Positions 41,896 through 51,051 of a stretch of 64,000 nucleotides of DNA are shown here, one piece after another; within the stretch, counting starts at the first letter, position 1; each line of letters begins with the position of its first letter. The notes below the pieces were generated by a model, which saw nothing but the letters and a program-made list of their open reading frames with translations, was not told where the DNA came from and searched no databases. A program made the translations under genes and the position numbers. Source of the stretch: Chloroflexota bacterium (GTDB lineage: Bacteria; Chloroflexota; UBA11872). The DNA lies in contig JAPOWQ010000066.1 in the NCBI GenBank assembly GCA_026707585.1, forward strand, positions 1 through 64,000, read 5' to 3'.

Positions 41896-42830
41896 ACGAC
41901 TCACGAACCCTGGCCAGGCAGTCCGGCTTTGGTTTCGCCGGCGGCCTGATCCTGCTGGGCGTGTTCGGGCTGCTCTGGAATTTCAATGTGCTGCCCGACG
42001 GTTTCTGGGGCGAGTTCTGGACGCTGTGGCCGCTGTTGCTGGTGGCCATCGGCGTGAACCTGGTGCTGTCCCGGCAGCGCGCCTGGCTGGGCTCGGTGGC
42101 GGCGCTGGCGGTCGTGACCGGCTCACTGGTCGCGGCCTGGGTATTGGCCGCGGCCAACCCACCGTCACGGGCAGTCCTGACGATCAGCCCCGATTCGATC
42201 GCGGTCATGAGCGACGGCGCGGAGTCGGCGCGCCTGAACCTGACCCTGGCCGCAGGCGATCTTGCGCTGACGGGCGGCGCGCCGGCGGGCCTGCTGTTGA
42301 CCGGCGGATCCCAGGGCTTTGTTGCCGAGATGATGGACCAGCGCGTAAGCGTCAGGACGTCGGATGGCCGACGGACGGTGGACGTGCGGCTCAATACCGG
42401 CTGGGGCTTCGACTTTCCGCCGCGCCGCGGTCGCTTGCCGGACGGACGGTGGGTGCTGCGTCACGCCGAGGGCATTCCTACCGATATCAGAGTAGAGACA
42501 GGAGCATCGGACCTCGATCTGGACCTACGGGAGTTGAACGTGCAGAGCCTGAACGTGGACGGGGGCGCGGCGGACATCGATGTAGTGCTGCCGGCCAACG
42601 CCGGTCGCACGAGCGCCGAGTTCAGCATCGGCGCGGCCGACCTGGACATCACGGTTCCGGACGGCGTGGCGGCGCAGATCGACTTCGAGGGCGGCATTTC
42701 AAGTCTCAACATTGACGAGTCGCGGTTCCCGAAGGTGGGCGACCGCTACGTCTCTCCGGACTTCGAGAGCGCCACCAACCGCGTCACGATCAAGATCGAA
42801 GCCGGGGTGAGCGACATCACTATCAATTAG
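41892..42830 (+). CDS. LiaF-like envelope-stress membrane protein 2
   Basis: This 312-residue paralogue of the protein at 39963 has the same four-helix DUF5668 head (LLGVFGLLWNFNVLPDGFWGEF). The C-terminal beta domain carries GAADIDVVLPANAGRTSAEF and GVAAQIDFEGGISSLNIDES. ATG 41892 overlaps the preceding stop (ATGA) and follows AGGAGG by 5 nt, an excellent start. Conservation of both copies with a PspC protein between them suggests hetero-oligomeric function in envelope stress sensing. It ends just before a strong terminator. Confidence 0.82.
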   Translation: MNDSRTLARQSGFGFAGGLILLGVFGLLWNFNVLPDGFWGEFWTLWPLLLVAIGVNLVLSRQRAWLGSVAALAVVTGSLVAAWVLAAANPPSRAVLTISPDSIAVMSDGAESARLNLTLAAGDLALTGGAPAGLLLTGGSQGFVAEMMDQRVSVRTSDGRRTVDVRLNTGWGFDFPPRRGRLPDGRWVLRHAEGIPTDIRVETGASDLDLDLRELNVQSLNVDGGAADIDVVLPANAGRTSAEFSIGAADLDITVPDGVAAQIDFEGGISSLNIDESRFPKVGDRYVSPDFESATNRVTIKIEAGVSDITIN

Positions 42831-42858
42831 CTAATCCACATCCCCCTCCCTCCCCCAG

Positions 42859-42889
42859 CGGGCCGGGTCGCCGAGAGCGGCCCGGCCCG
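42859..42889. terminator. bidirectional terminator between convergent genes
   Basis: A 13-bp stem CGGGCCGGGTCGC / GCGGCCCGGCCCG with one mismatch closes a 5-base loop (cgaga). It lies between the stops of the LiaF-like gene (+) and the Nudix gene (-), 29 and 7 bases away. GC-rich, with no long T-run. Confidence 0.7.
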
Positions 42890-42895
42890 TCAGGT

Positions 42896-43570
42896 TTAAG
42901 CCCGGAGGTCGAAGCGGGGGTCGTAGCGCAGGTTGCGCTCGCCGGCCAGGGCACGGCGGGACAATTCGGCCAGGTGCGCCGCGAACGGACCGAGGCCGGG
43001 GGTCAGTTCGGGCGAAGTGATAAAGGCGGCGGCAATCTCCCGGCTCATTGCATCCATGCGCCGGGCCGGCGTGCGGGCGCCCGGTTTCTGCAGATCCGGC
43101 ACAACCGCAAGGTCCAGGCTCAGCAGGGCCTCGATTTCAACAGGCTGCGGGCGCAGATCGTCCAAGCAGAGCGGGGCCAGCCAGAGCCAGAGGTCCTGGA
43201 GTTCGCGGTCCACGAGTCCGTCCTTGATATGCAGGCCCTCGACGCGGCGGGTGCCGAGTTGAATCAGCGGCCCCTCGGTGGGCCGCACGCCCAGTTCCTC
43301 CTCCAGCTCGCGCCACGGATCCGGATCGTCGGGCGCCAGGTGGCCGGCGCTGCTGACGTCCAGCAGACCGCCCCAGGTGTCCTTGGTGAACCCGCGTTGC
43401 TGGAGCACCAGGCCGGGGCCGTTTGGCTCGCCGGTCAGGACCACCCAGACCGTGCGCGTGAGGTGCCAGTGGCCCTCGCGGTGAATCTGCAGTCGCGGCA
43501 GCAGGCGTCCGGTCGAGCGGCCGTCGGGCGTTGTGACCTCCAGCAGTTCGCTTTGGTCGTCGTAGGTCAT
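42896..43570 (-). CDS. Nudix hydrolase
   Basis: This 224-residue protein has a Nudix box GHLAPDDPDPWRELEEELGV. It matches GX5EX7REUXEEXGU except that the first Glu is Asp. The N-terminal region RTVWVVLTGEPNGPGLVLQQRG resembles the IPP-isomerase-like/YfcD Nudix type. It would hydrolyse a nucleoside diphosphate-linked compound or isomerise a diphosphate; the exact substrate is open. Divergent from the TIM-barrel gene 62 bases away. Confidence 0.87.
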   Translation of the reverse strand: MTYDDQSELLEVTTPDGRSTGRLLPRLQIHREGHWHLTRTVWVVLTGEPNGPGLVLQQRGFTKDTWGGLLDVSSAGHLAPDDPDPWRELEEELGVRPTEGPLIQLGTRRVEGLHIKDGLVDRELQDLWLWLAPLCLDDLRPQPVEIEALLSLDLAVVPDLQKPGARTPARRMDAMSREIAAAFITSPELTPGLGPFAAHLAELSRRALAGERNLRYDPRFDLRA

Positions 43571-43632
43571 TCGGCCGTTGCCCCGGGTTTGGACGGGCGC
43601 TCGCGTACCATGCCGGGCAGCCTGGCCTCAGG

Positions 43633-44433
43633 ATGGAAACGCGCCCTATGCGATTCGGCTGCTGCGGACCTATCGAGAACATGCCGGCCATGCGAGCGGC
43701 CGGCTACGACTACGCCGAGTTGCGCGTGGTGGACCTGCGACCCGACGACGACGAGACCGTGTACGCCCCGATCAAGCGACAGATCGAGGACGCCGGGCTG
43801 CCGCCGGAAGCCCTGAACGTGTTCATCCCGCCGCACCACCCCGTGGTGGGACCGGACCGCGACCTGGAGGGCCTGCGCGCCTACGTGACGACGGCCATGG
43901 GCCGCATGCGCGACCTGGGCACGAAACTGGTGGTGTTCGGGAGCGGCGGGGCCCGCTCCACGCCGCCTGGATTCGACCACCACCTGGTGCCGGGGCAGCT
44001 GCAGGATTTCCTGCTGCTGGCCGGCGGCATCGCGGCCGATCACGACATGGACCTGGTGATCGAACCGCTGTGGCGGGAGGTCTGCGACACCATCAACACC
44101 ATCGTGGAGGGCTTCGTGGCGGCCCGCCAGAGCGGACATCCGCGGGTATGGACGCTGGCGGACTGGTTCCACGTCTTCCACAACGACGAGCCGCTGGAAA
44201 CCCTGGCCGAAGTCGCGCCGCGGTTGCGCCATATCCACGTGCCCGTGCCTCCCATACCCGGCGCGCCGGAGCAGCCGACGGATCCCGGGTTCGACGCCTT
44301 TCTGGACGCCCTGCTGGCTACAGGCTATGACCTGCGGATGAGCGTGGAGGACAACGGGAAGCGGTTCACCGACTTCGCGTCCCAGGCCGGGCCGGCGCTG
44401 GACTACCTGCGGGCGCGCGTGCCGGCGTCGTGA
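43633..44433 (+). CDS. sugar-phosphate isomerase/epimerase-like TIM barrel (AP2Ec family)
   Basis: This 266-residue xylose-isomerase-like barrel opens MRFGCCGPIENMPAMRAAGYDY. It has metal-ligand candidates in LVIEPLWREV (Glu), FHVFHNDEP (His, Asp), LRHIHVPVP (His) and RMSVEDNGKRF (Glu). These positions match the family's divalent-metal site. It overlaps the next gene (TGATG), so the two form an operon: isomerase plus esterase. The substrate is probably a modified sugar. Confidence 0.82.
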   Translation: METRPMRFGCCGPIENMPAMRAAGYDYAELRVVDLRPDDDETVYAPIKRQIEDAGLPPEALNVFIPPHHPVVGPDRDLEGLRAYVTTAMGRMRDLGTKLVVFGSGGARSTPPGFDHHLVPGQLQDFLLLAGGIAADHDMDLVIEPLWREVCDTINTIVEGFVAARQSGHPRVWTLADWFHVFHNDEPLETLAEVAPRLRHIHVPVPPIPGAPEQPTDPGFDAFLDALLATGYDLRMSVEDNGKRFTDFASQAGPALDYLRARVPAS

Positions 44434-45467
44434 TGGCGATGGATCCGCCGGCGTACGACTTCGACCGGTTCATCAACGGGCTGGACGGGGCGCGGGAGCC
44501 CTCGCTGGCGTTTCATCCGGGGATGGACTTCGACGCCTGGCGGGCGGCGCTATTGGAGCGAGTTCAATGGCTACTGGGCGAACTCCCGGCGCTGACCGGG
44601 GCCGAGCCGGAAATCCTTGAGACCAGGGACTGCGGCGCCTACGTCCAGCACAAGCTGGTCTACGAGACCATTTCCGACGTCCGGGTTCCGGCCTGGTTGC
44701 TGATTCCGAGCTCCGCGACGCCCGAGCGGCCCGCGTCCGGAGTCCTGGCGCTGCACGGCCACGGGGACGGCAAGGATCAGCTGGTGGCTCGCGATGACGG
44801 TCCCAACATCTACCGAAGCTTCGCCCGGCGCTATGCGGAGCGCGGGCACGTGGTGCTGGCGCCAGACGCGATCGGCTTCGGCGAGCGCGCCGAGGAGTTC
44901 CGCCGTTACGGGCAGCGCGACGGCTGCAACATCAACTTCATGCGCGCGCTGTTGTTCGGCATCAACCTGATGGCGCTCAATATCCAGGACGACCGCCGGG
45001 GCCTGGACATCCTGGGCGCGCTACCGGAGGTGGACGCGGGGCGGCTGGGCTGCGCCGGGCTGTCGTTTGGGGGCACGCGCACGATGTACCTGGGCGCGCT
45101 GGACACGCGAATCAGGGCGGCGGTGGTGAGCGGCTACCTGACGACGTTCCGCGCCTACGCGCTGGAGACCGGGAACTTCTGCGGTTCGCAGTTCCTGCCG
45201 GGGATCTATGCCTATGCCGACGTCCCGGACCTGCACGGGTTGATCGCGCCGCGGCCGTTGCTGATCGAGGCCGGTCGCGCGGACCGTGGGTTCCCTATTG
45301 AGGCCTCGCGCGACGCGCACGCACGCGTGGCCGCGATTTATGCGGCGGCGGGCGTGCCGGAGCGGCTGGAACGCGACGAGTTCGACGGCGGGCACGAGTA
45401 CCGCGCGGAAGCCTCGCTCGACTTCATGGACCGCTGGCTGGCGCCGGGCAGCCCGGCCGTTTCCTGA
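44433..45467 (+). CDS. alpha/beta hydrolase, dienelactone-hydrolase/acetyl-xylan-esterase-like
   Basis: This 344-residue protein has the oxyanion segment GVLALHGHGDGKDQ and nucleophile elbow LGCAGLSFGGTRTMY. The acid lies in LLIEAGRADRGFP, and the His in FDGGHEYRAEASLDFM. The fold and an insert of about 60 residues around residues 130-190 match the abhydrolase_7/acetyl-esterase group, which removes ester groups from sugars. ATG 44433 shares a base with the preceding stop. It is convergent to the LysM gene and ends at a strong terminator. Confidence 0.85.
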   Translation: MAMDPPAYDFDRFINGLDGAREPSLAFHPGMDFDAWRAALLERVQWLLGELPALTGAEPEILETRDCGAYVQHKLVYETISDVRVPAWLLIPSSATPERPASGVLALHGHGDGKDQLVARDDGPNIYRSFARRYAERGHVVLAPDAIGFGERAEEFRRYGQRDGCNINFMRALLFGINLMALNIQDDRRGLDILGALPEVDAGRLGCAGLSFGGTRTMYLGALDTRIRAAVVSGYLTTFRAYALETGNFCGSQFLPGIYAYADVPDLHGLIAPRPLLIEAGRADRGFPIEASRDAHARVAAIYAAAGVPERLERDEFDGGHEYRAEASLDFMDRWLAPGSPAVS

Positions 45468-45479
45468 GCGCCTAGCAAG

Positions 45480-45504
45480 AGGGGCGCTCCCGAGGAGCGC
45501 CCCT
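45480..45504. terminator. bidirectional terminator hairpin
   Basis: A perfect 11-bp stem AGGGGCGCTCC / GGAGCGCCCCT with a 3-base loop (cga) lies between the stop of the esterase gene (45467, +) and that of the LysM gene (45525, -). No T-run, but the stem is strong enough to end transcription both ways. Confidence 0.8.
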
Positions 45505-45524
45505 CCTGGAACAGGCGGCGACCG

Positions 45525-46550
45525 TTAGCCGAACTTGAGGAACTGGCCCTGGACCCAGTTGCCGTCGGTGAGCTGCCACCAGGTGACGCCGTTGACGACC
45601 TGGGTCTCGCCGGTGAGTTCAAGCTCCGACGCGCCGGGTGCGACGTAGGCCACGGTGGCGTTCGGGTCGGCGGAATTGCGCACGTTCAGGCCGGCCTGCG
45701 GAACCACGGTGGCGCGCACGGTTTCGCCGGCGGGCGGTTGTGTGGCCGCGGGAGCGGGCGTAGCGGTGGGGGCGGGGGCCGGGGCCTCCTGGGGCGCGGC
45801 CGTTGGGGCGGGGGCCGGGGCCGGAGCGGCGCGCACGCCGATTTCCAGGTATTGCGCCTGCACCCAGTTCCCGTCCTCGACCTCGCGCCATTCGATGCCG
45901 TCAATAACCTCGGTCACGCCCGTGAGCGCCAGCTCGCTGCCACCGGGCGCGACGTACTGGATCTCGCCGGTCTCGGTACTGGGCGCGGCCCGCACGTTCA
46001 GTCCGTCGCTGGGCACCACGACGGCCGTGGTCGGGACGGGCCGCGACTCGCGGCGCTCGATGACCTGGGCCGGATCCGTCGGAACCTCGAGGACCTGGCC
46101 CACGAAGATGAAGTTCTCATCGGCCAGCCCGTTGAATTCGACCACGTCTTCCACGCTCACGCCGTAGGCCGAGGCGATGGAGAAGAGCGTGTCGCCCTCC
46201 TGGACTTCGTACTCGATAGGCCCTTCGGGCGTGGGGGTGGGCGTCGGGACCGGCGGCTCGGTAGGCGTGGGGGTGGGTTGCGGCACGGGGGTGGGCTCCG
46301 GCACCGGCGGCTGGGTGGGAGCAACCGCGATCGGCGTCGCGACCGGCGTTCGGCCGACCGAAGGCGTAATGTGCGGGCCGCTCACGGCCGTGGTCGGCGT
46401 GGGCGTGGCGCTTCCCGCGTCGGGCTCCTCGGCCTCGCCGCCCGTCAGGGCCCGGACCAGCAGCACGATTAGAATGATGGCCAGCACCGGCAGAACCAAA
46501 AGCGTCACGAAGAGTCGATACTGGCGCAAGCTCCTCACCGCAGCCCCCAA
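45525..46550 (-). CDS. membrane-anchored LysM plus SH3-like protein
   Basis: This 341-residue protein has one N-terminal membrane helix (FVTLLVLPVLAIILIVLLVR). A Thr/Pro-rich spacer (residues about 45-112) follows, then a LysM domain (YEVQEGDTLFSIASAYGVSV). Two bacterial SH3 domains come after, each with a LNVRAAPS/LNVRNSAD motif and a GNWVQ-QFL end. They are separated by an Ala/Pro linker. It should face outward and bind peptidoglycan. The same strand carries the PBP gene upstream, consistent with a wall role. Confidence 0.88.
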   Translation of the reverse strand: MGAAVRSLRQYRLFVTLLVLPVLAIILIVLLVRALTGGEAEEPDAGSATPTPTTAVSGPHITPSVGRTPVATPIAVAPTQPPVPEPTPVPQPTPTPTEPPVPTPTPTPEGPIEYEVQEGDTLFSIASAYGVSVEDVVEFNGLADENFIFVGQVLEVPTDPAQVIERRESRPVPTTAVVVPSDGLNVRAAPSTETGEIQYVAPGGSELALTGVTEVIDGIEWREVEDGNWVQAQYLEIGVRAAPAPAPAPTAAPQEAPAPAPTATPAPAATQPPAGETVRATVVPQAGLNVRNSADPNATVAYVAPGASELELTGETQVVNGVTWWQLTDGNWVQGQFLKFG

Positions 46551-46917
46551 TCTCCGGGGTCGCCGGGATTACGGCGTTCCCGGATCAACAACTGCCGGCG
46601 GTCTCGCGCCACGGAGCCTCCCCTTTTACGCCTGGGGCCCAAGAACGCGCGCTACAGACGAGAACGTAGCCGCATTGTACACGCGGAGGCCGACCGTTGA
46701 ATGCGGGGGCGTGCGTCCCTTTGAGCCCTGGGTGCTCGGAAGACTTCTCACTCCAACCCTCGCTCCTGTGCAGACCGGGAACATTATCTGCACGCGTTCG
46801 GAGACATGGTTTACACGTGCGGCGATAGGGTGGCGGACCGGGATGTGCCGTTGCGGAGCCCCGGTGGGGTGGTCGGCAGGGGCCCGTGCTCCCCACCGGC
46901 CGGGCGTGGCGCCTCCC
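46551..46917. other. gap between LysM and PBP genes, no gene
   Basis: No supported gene is seen in 366 bases. It carries a decayed copy of the dispersed repeat (see 46728-46770) and otherwise featureless GC-rich sequence. It presumably holds the LysM gene promoter near its left end and the PBP transcript 3' end near its right end. Confidence 0.35.
46728..46770. repeat. decayed dispersed-repeat module
   Basis: Sequence gggtgctcggaagacttctcactccaaccctc matches the family core gtgcgcggaagaccctcaccccaaccctc with several changes. It has lost the hairpin and any inverted ends, so it looks like an old copy. Confidence 0.55.
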
Positions 46918-49782
46918 TCAGCCTGCACGAAACCTGACGGGCTCGGAGGTTGACGTGTTGCCGGCCCGGTCGGTCGCAATCACCGCCACCTCGTGCTCGC
47001 CCGGCTCGCTGGCCCAGGCCACCTGGTAGGGCGCGAAACGGGCCGTGCCAACCGATTCGCCGTTGACGAAGAACTCCACGCTGGCCACGCCCCCGGCATC
47101 CTCCACGTCGGCCCCCAGGGGCACGGTTCCGGCGGCCACGGCGGCGTCGGCGCCCAGGCCCACGACCGCCACGACCGGCGGCGTGTTGTCCACCAGGAAT
47201 CGCCGAAAGGCCATCTCGGCGCCCCCGTCGGCCGCCCGCACCGTGAGCCGCAGCGTGTAGGCGCCATCCGGCAGCTGGATCGTGTCGACGGCCCCCAATT
47301 GCTCCTCGACGCGGGGCGCGTCCAATGGCGAACCGATTCGCGTCCAGGTCCCGGGCGCGGGTCCCACGCCGTAGTGCAACTCGGCCGCGACGAACCCGCC
47401 AATCGTGGCGGTGCCAAAAACCTCCATGATGGTGCGGACGGCCTGGCCTTCGGCCGGGGCCGTAACCTGCGCGCCGCTGCCCTCGGCCGTGCTGACGGCC
47501 GAGACGGTTGCGCCGGCGAAGAGTTCGGGTGGGAGCCGGAACGGCGAGTCCTCGTCCACCCCGCGCTGCCAGGCCTCCGCTTCGGTCGGCAGGACCACGA
47601 ACACCTGTTCTTCGACCTCGTCGGGCGGCGAATCCGGCGTCGCCAGCAGCCCGGTGGGGACATGGATGCGGAAGGGCTGGTGCACGACGTCGCGCTGCGT
47701 TGGCACGGTTCCGCGCGCGAATTCCTCTCTGCGGGTTTCCGGCGTGAATGGGGAGGGCAGGAGTCCGGAGAGCGCGTCGACCTCCTGGTCGATCACGGTG
47801 GGGGGCCGCGTCCAGTCGACGATGTCCAGGCCGGCATGCGCGTGATCCATGAAGCGTTGCCAGATCGGCCCGGCGCCGCGCACGCCGGTCACGTCGTCCA
47901 TGGGCGTGCCGTCGGCGTTGCCTACCCACACGCCCGTGGCCAGTTGCGGCGTAAAGCCCACGGTGAGCGCGTCGCGCGTGTTCTCGGTCGTGCCGGTCTT
48001 CACGGCCGCCGGGCGGTCGGCCAAGTCCAGCAGTTCGCGGACCTGGCCGAAGCCGACTTCGCGGGCTGCGCGATCGGAAAGGATCGACGTCACCAGGTAG
48101 GCGACATCGGGCGCAAGCACGCGTGCGCTGAGCGGTACGCGGGCAAGCGCCAACGGCGGCTCGGCGCCGGCCAGCGAGCAGCCATTGCCCAGCTGTTCCA
48201 CGATGAGCCCCCGCGCGTCGCGGATACACAGGACCGCGGTCGGCATCACCCGCCGCCCGCCGCTGGCCACGGCGGCGTAGGCGCCGGTCAGCTCGAGCAA
48301 GCGCACCTCGTTGGATCCCAGGGATACGGCCGGGCCGATGCGCGACCGGTCCGTGAGCGAGGTGATGCCGAGCCGGTCCGCGACGTCCAGGGTGGCGTCG
48401 ATGCCGGCGAACAGCTGCGTGCGCACGGCCGGGATGTTGAGCGAGCTGCCGAGGGCGGTGCGGAGGCTCACCGGGCCGCGGAACTTCCGGTCGTAGTTGC
48501 GCGGCCGGTAGGGCTCCTGGCCGGCGATCGGCACGGTGGTGGGGATGTCCAGCAGCATGGTGGCGGGGCTGTAGCCCTGTTCCAGCGCGCTGGCGTAGGT
48601 GAAGAGTTTGAAGGCCGAGCCCGGCTGCCGCAGGGCCGTGGTGACGTTGACCTGGCCGTCGATGGCCTCGTCGTTGAAGTCCAGGCTCCCGACCATGGCC
48701 AGGATTTCGCCGGTGGCCGGGCGGAGGGCGACCAGCGCACCATTGGTGACGTCGCGGTCCGCCAGGGTGGCGACGTGGTCGCGGACCGCGGCGTCGGCCG
48801 CGGCCTGCAGGTCCAGGTCCAGCGTGGTGGTGATCTCCCAACCCTGGCGGCTGATTTCGGGGCCGTAGCGGTCCTGCAGGTCGCGGACGACGTAGTCGAG
48901 GAAGTGGGGGGCCGGCGACGTGGTCTCGCGCGGCGGCGCAATGCGCAGCTGCTCCTCGCGCGCGGCGGCCACCGCCCCGGCGGGCGCCAGGCCGTGGCGG
49001 GCGATGGCCGCCAGCACGCGCAGCTGTTCGCGCCTGGCGGCCTGCGGGTCGACGTGCGGGTTGTGCAGGGAGGGCGCCGGCAGCAGGCCGACCAGCAGGG
49101 CGGCCTCGGCCAGCGTCACGTCGGCCAGGTTCTTGTCGAAGTAGGTGTCGGCCGCCGCGGCCACCCCGTAGGTCAGGCCGCCGTAGTGATTCTGGTTGAG
49201 GTACAGGCCGAGGATCTCGTCCTTGGAGAACCGCTGGCTGATCTGCCAGGCCAGCACGGCCTCGCGCAGCTTGCGCTCGTAGGTTTCCTCGGGCGTGAGC
49301 AGCGCGTTTTTGACCAATTGCTGGGTAATCGTGCTGGCGCCGGAGACAACCTCGCCGCCCCGCCAGTTATTCCAGAACGCGCGCGCGATGGCGCGGACCT
49401 CCACGCCGGGGTTGTCGTAGAAGGTGGCGTCCTCGGCCGCGACCACGGCGATCTTGACGACCTGGGGAATCTCGTCCGGCGGCACGACCCGGCGGCGGCC
49501 TTCGCCCAGCAGTTCACCCAGCGGCCGGCCCCGGCGATCGTGAATGGTGGTGGTCTGGAAGAGTTGACCGCCGACCGTGGCGATCTCATCCACCGGCGGC
49601 AGATCGGTAAGGAAGGTGGCGGCGACGTTTAGCCCAATCGCTACCGCGGCGCCGGTGGCGATGACCGCGGCGACCAGGACGGCGGCCAAGCCGGCCAGCC
49701 CGGCGGCGGCCAGGCTGAGCCACAGCCAGATGCGGCCGCCGCGCTTGCGCGGTCGCGCGATCAGGCGACTAGGCTTGCGCAT
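46918..49782 (-). CDS. class A penicillin-binding protein with Ig-like C-terminus
   Basis: This 954-residue protein has a membrane anchor (residues about 18-50), then a GT51 glycosyltransferase (EDATFYDNPGVEVRAI with Glu117, SGASTITQQLVKN). The transpeptidase has SxxK in PGSAFKLF (about 388), SxN in SSLNIPAVR and KTG in VKTGTTENT (about 596). The last 100 residues form an Ig-like domain (VASVEFFVNGESVGTA). It builds and crosslinks peptidoglycan outside the membrane, so this cell has a wall. Start 49782 overlaps the start codon of the divergent VTT-domain gene; an internal start is possible. Confidence 0.92.
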   Translation of the reverse strand: MRKPSRLIARPRKRGGRIWLWLSLAAAGLAGLAAVLVAAVIATGAAVAIGLNVAATFLTDLPPVDEIATVGGQLFQTTTIHDRRGRPLGELLGEGRRRVVPPDEIPQVVKIAVVAAEDATFYDNPGVEVRAIARAFWNNWRGGEVVSGASTITQQLVKNALLTPEETYERKLREAVLAWQISQRFSKDEILGLYLNQNHYGGLTYGVAAAADTYFDKNLADVTLAEAALLVGLLPAPSLHNPHVDPQAARREQLRVLAAIARHGLAPAGAVAAAREEQLRIAPPRETTSPAPHFLDYVVRDLQDRYGPEISRQGWEITTTLDLDLQAAADAAVRDHVATLADRDVTNGALVALRPATGEILAMVGSLDFNDEAIDGQVNVTTALRQPGSAFKLFTYASALEQGYSPATMLLDIPTTVPIAGQEPYRPRNYDRKFRGPVSLRTALGSSLNIPAVRTQLFAGIDATLDVADRLGITSLTDRSRIGPAVSLGSNEVRLLELTGAYAAVASGGRRVMPTAVLCIRDARGLIVEQLGNGCSLAGAEPPLALARVPLSARVLAPDVAYLVTSILSDRAAREVGFGQVRELLDLADRPAAVKTGTTENTRDALTVGFTPQLATGVWVGNADGTPMDDVTGVRGAGPIWQRFMDHAHAGLDIVDWTRPPTVIDQEVDALSGLLPSPFTPETRREEFARGTVPTQRDVVHQPFRIHVPTGLLATPDSPPDEVEEQVFVVLPTEAEAWQRGVDEDSPFRLPPELFAGATVSAVSTAEGSGAQVTAPAEGQAVRTIMEVFGTATIGGFVAAELHYGVGPAPGTWTRIGSPLDAPRVEEQLGAVDTIQLPDGAYTLRLTVRAADGGAEMAFRRFLVDNTPPVVAVVGLGADAAVAAGTVPLGADVEDAGGVASVEFFVNGESVGTARFAPYQVAWASEPGEHEVAVIATDRAGNTSTSEPVRFRAG

Positions 49783-50431
49783 GGCTGAGTCTGAACAGGC
49801 GCCAGACGCCCTCCGGTCCGCAACCCCTCAAGGCTACGCCGCGGGCGCCGGCGGCGGGACGGTGGACGAACCTCCCGCGCCCCGGTCCCGCTGGCGGCTG
49901 GCGGCGCAGGCGCTGGGGCTGGTGGGCGTGTTCGCGATCGCGATTCTTGCCGTGGTCTACGCGGACGTGCTGCGCGAGCGGCTGGCGGGGGCGGGTTACG
50001 CGGCGGTATTCGTGATTACGGCCGTGGGCGCGGCCACCCTTATCCTGCCGGCGCCCGCGGCGGTGAGCGTGGGGGCCTTTGCCGCTGCCCTGGACAGCAT
50101 CTGGGCCGTGGGCCTGGTTGCCGCCACGGGTCAGATGGTGGGCGAGCTCGGCGGCTACTACGTGGGCTGGTCCGGCAAGGGCGCCCTCAGCCATGTGCGG
50201 GGCTACGCGCGTCTCAGCGGCTGGATGCAGCGGTACGGCGTTGCGACGCTGTTCGTGATGGCCGCGATTCCCAACCCCTTCTTCGACGTGGCCGGCATGA
50301 TCGCCGGCGCCACGCGGGTCGGCGTGCTGCGCTTCGTCCTGGCGTCATGGCCGGGCCTGGTCATCAAGAACATCGGCTTCGCCTGGGCCGGGGTGGCGGG
50401 CCTGCAGCTGCTGGGCTGGCTGAACCACTAA
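49781..50431 (+). CDS. VTT-domain (DedA/SNARE-associated) membrane protein
   Basis: This 216-residue protein has about five membrane segments after a soluble 40-residue head. It contains the VTT signature regions AATLILPAPAAVSVGAFAAA, GELGGYYVGWSGKGAL and AAIPNPFFDVAGMIAGATRV. The family moves lipids or affects membrane charge. Its start codon shares two bases with the divergent PBP start, leaving no promoter space between them. A GTG at about 49860 is an alternative start. Confidence 0.85.
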   Translation: MAESEQAPDALRSATPQGYAAGAGGGTVDEPPAPRSRWRLAAQALGLVGVFAIAILAVVYADVLRERLAGAGYAAVFVITAVGAATLILPAPAAVSVGAFAAALDSIWAVGLVAATGQMVGELGGYYVGWSGKGALSHVRGYARLSGWMQRYGVATLFVMAAIPNPFFDVAGMIAGATRVGVLRFVLASWPGLVIKNIGFAWAGVAGLQLLGWLNH

Positions 50432-50434
50432 CGG

Positions 50435-50590
50435 CTAGGCGCCGGCCCCATCGGCGGGCGGCTCGGGTGCAAACTCGTCACCCACCAGGCGCCGCCTGGC
50501 CTCGTCGTAGGCGAAGACGCCGACCGCCAGGACGATGATCAGCACGACCACCAGACCGATGGCGGCCAGCGCTCCAGTGAAGAACCGCAT
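50435..50590 (-). CDS. 51-residue single-pass membrane protein
   Basis: This short gene encodes MRFFTGALAAIGLVVVLIIV, then LAVGVFAYDEARRRLVGDEF and an acidic Pro-rich tail. It has one membrane helix of about 22 residues. GGGGGAG stands 8 nt before the ATG, a good ribosome site. It is convergent to the VTT gene, with only 3 bases between stops. No relative is recognised; it is likely a small membrane regulator. Confidence 0.65.
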   Translation of the reverse strand: MRFFTGALAAIGLVVVLIIVLAVGVFAYDEARRRLVGDEFAPEPPADGAGA

Positions 50591-51051
50591 GGGACATGCT
50601 CCCCCGCGTGGGCCCGCAAGGCCGTGTGCCCTGGGCCTGATTCTAGTCCTCCATCACCAATGGCGCGCCGAAGAGTGCCGCAACGTGTTACTCGGATAAT
50701 CGCGGGTTCGCAACGGTGCGTTGTTTACAGGTTCGGAGCCACCGCACACGTGCCGAGAACTCACCCAATCAGCCACGGACCGATTAACTGCAATTCAAGT
50801 CGACGCGCTTCGACTTGTCGCGCGTAACGCGAGCGTGGACGCGTTGCGGGCCGCGACTTGAAGTAGCCGCCACGAGTCCCGGCGAGCGAGGCGGCCGCCC
50901 TGCCTCCACGGGGCTCGCATCGTGACAAAGATAAGCCCAACCGTCCCAACTGGTCCCTTTTTAACAGGTTGGCGGAGTCACAGCCTCGTGCGCGCCGTCT
51001 GCTAGCCTCTCGGTCCCGCATCAAAGGCGCGGTGCGGGCTCCAGGGATGGG
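50591..51051. other. dnaA upstream region
   Basis: This 460-base gap is without a supported gene. It contains related inverted motifs: ttcaagtcg (50793 region), cgacttg (50813 region) and cgacttgaa (50857 region), which could bind a regulator. It presumably holds the dnaA promoter; no consensus DnaA box was seen on this side. No tRNA or other RNA gene was recognised. Confidence 0.4.
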
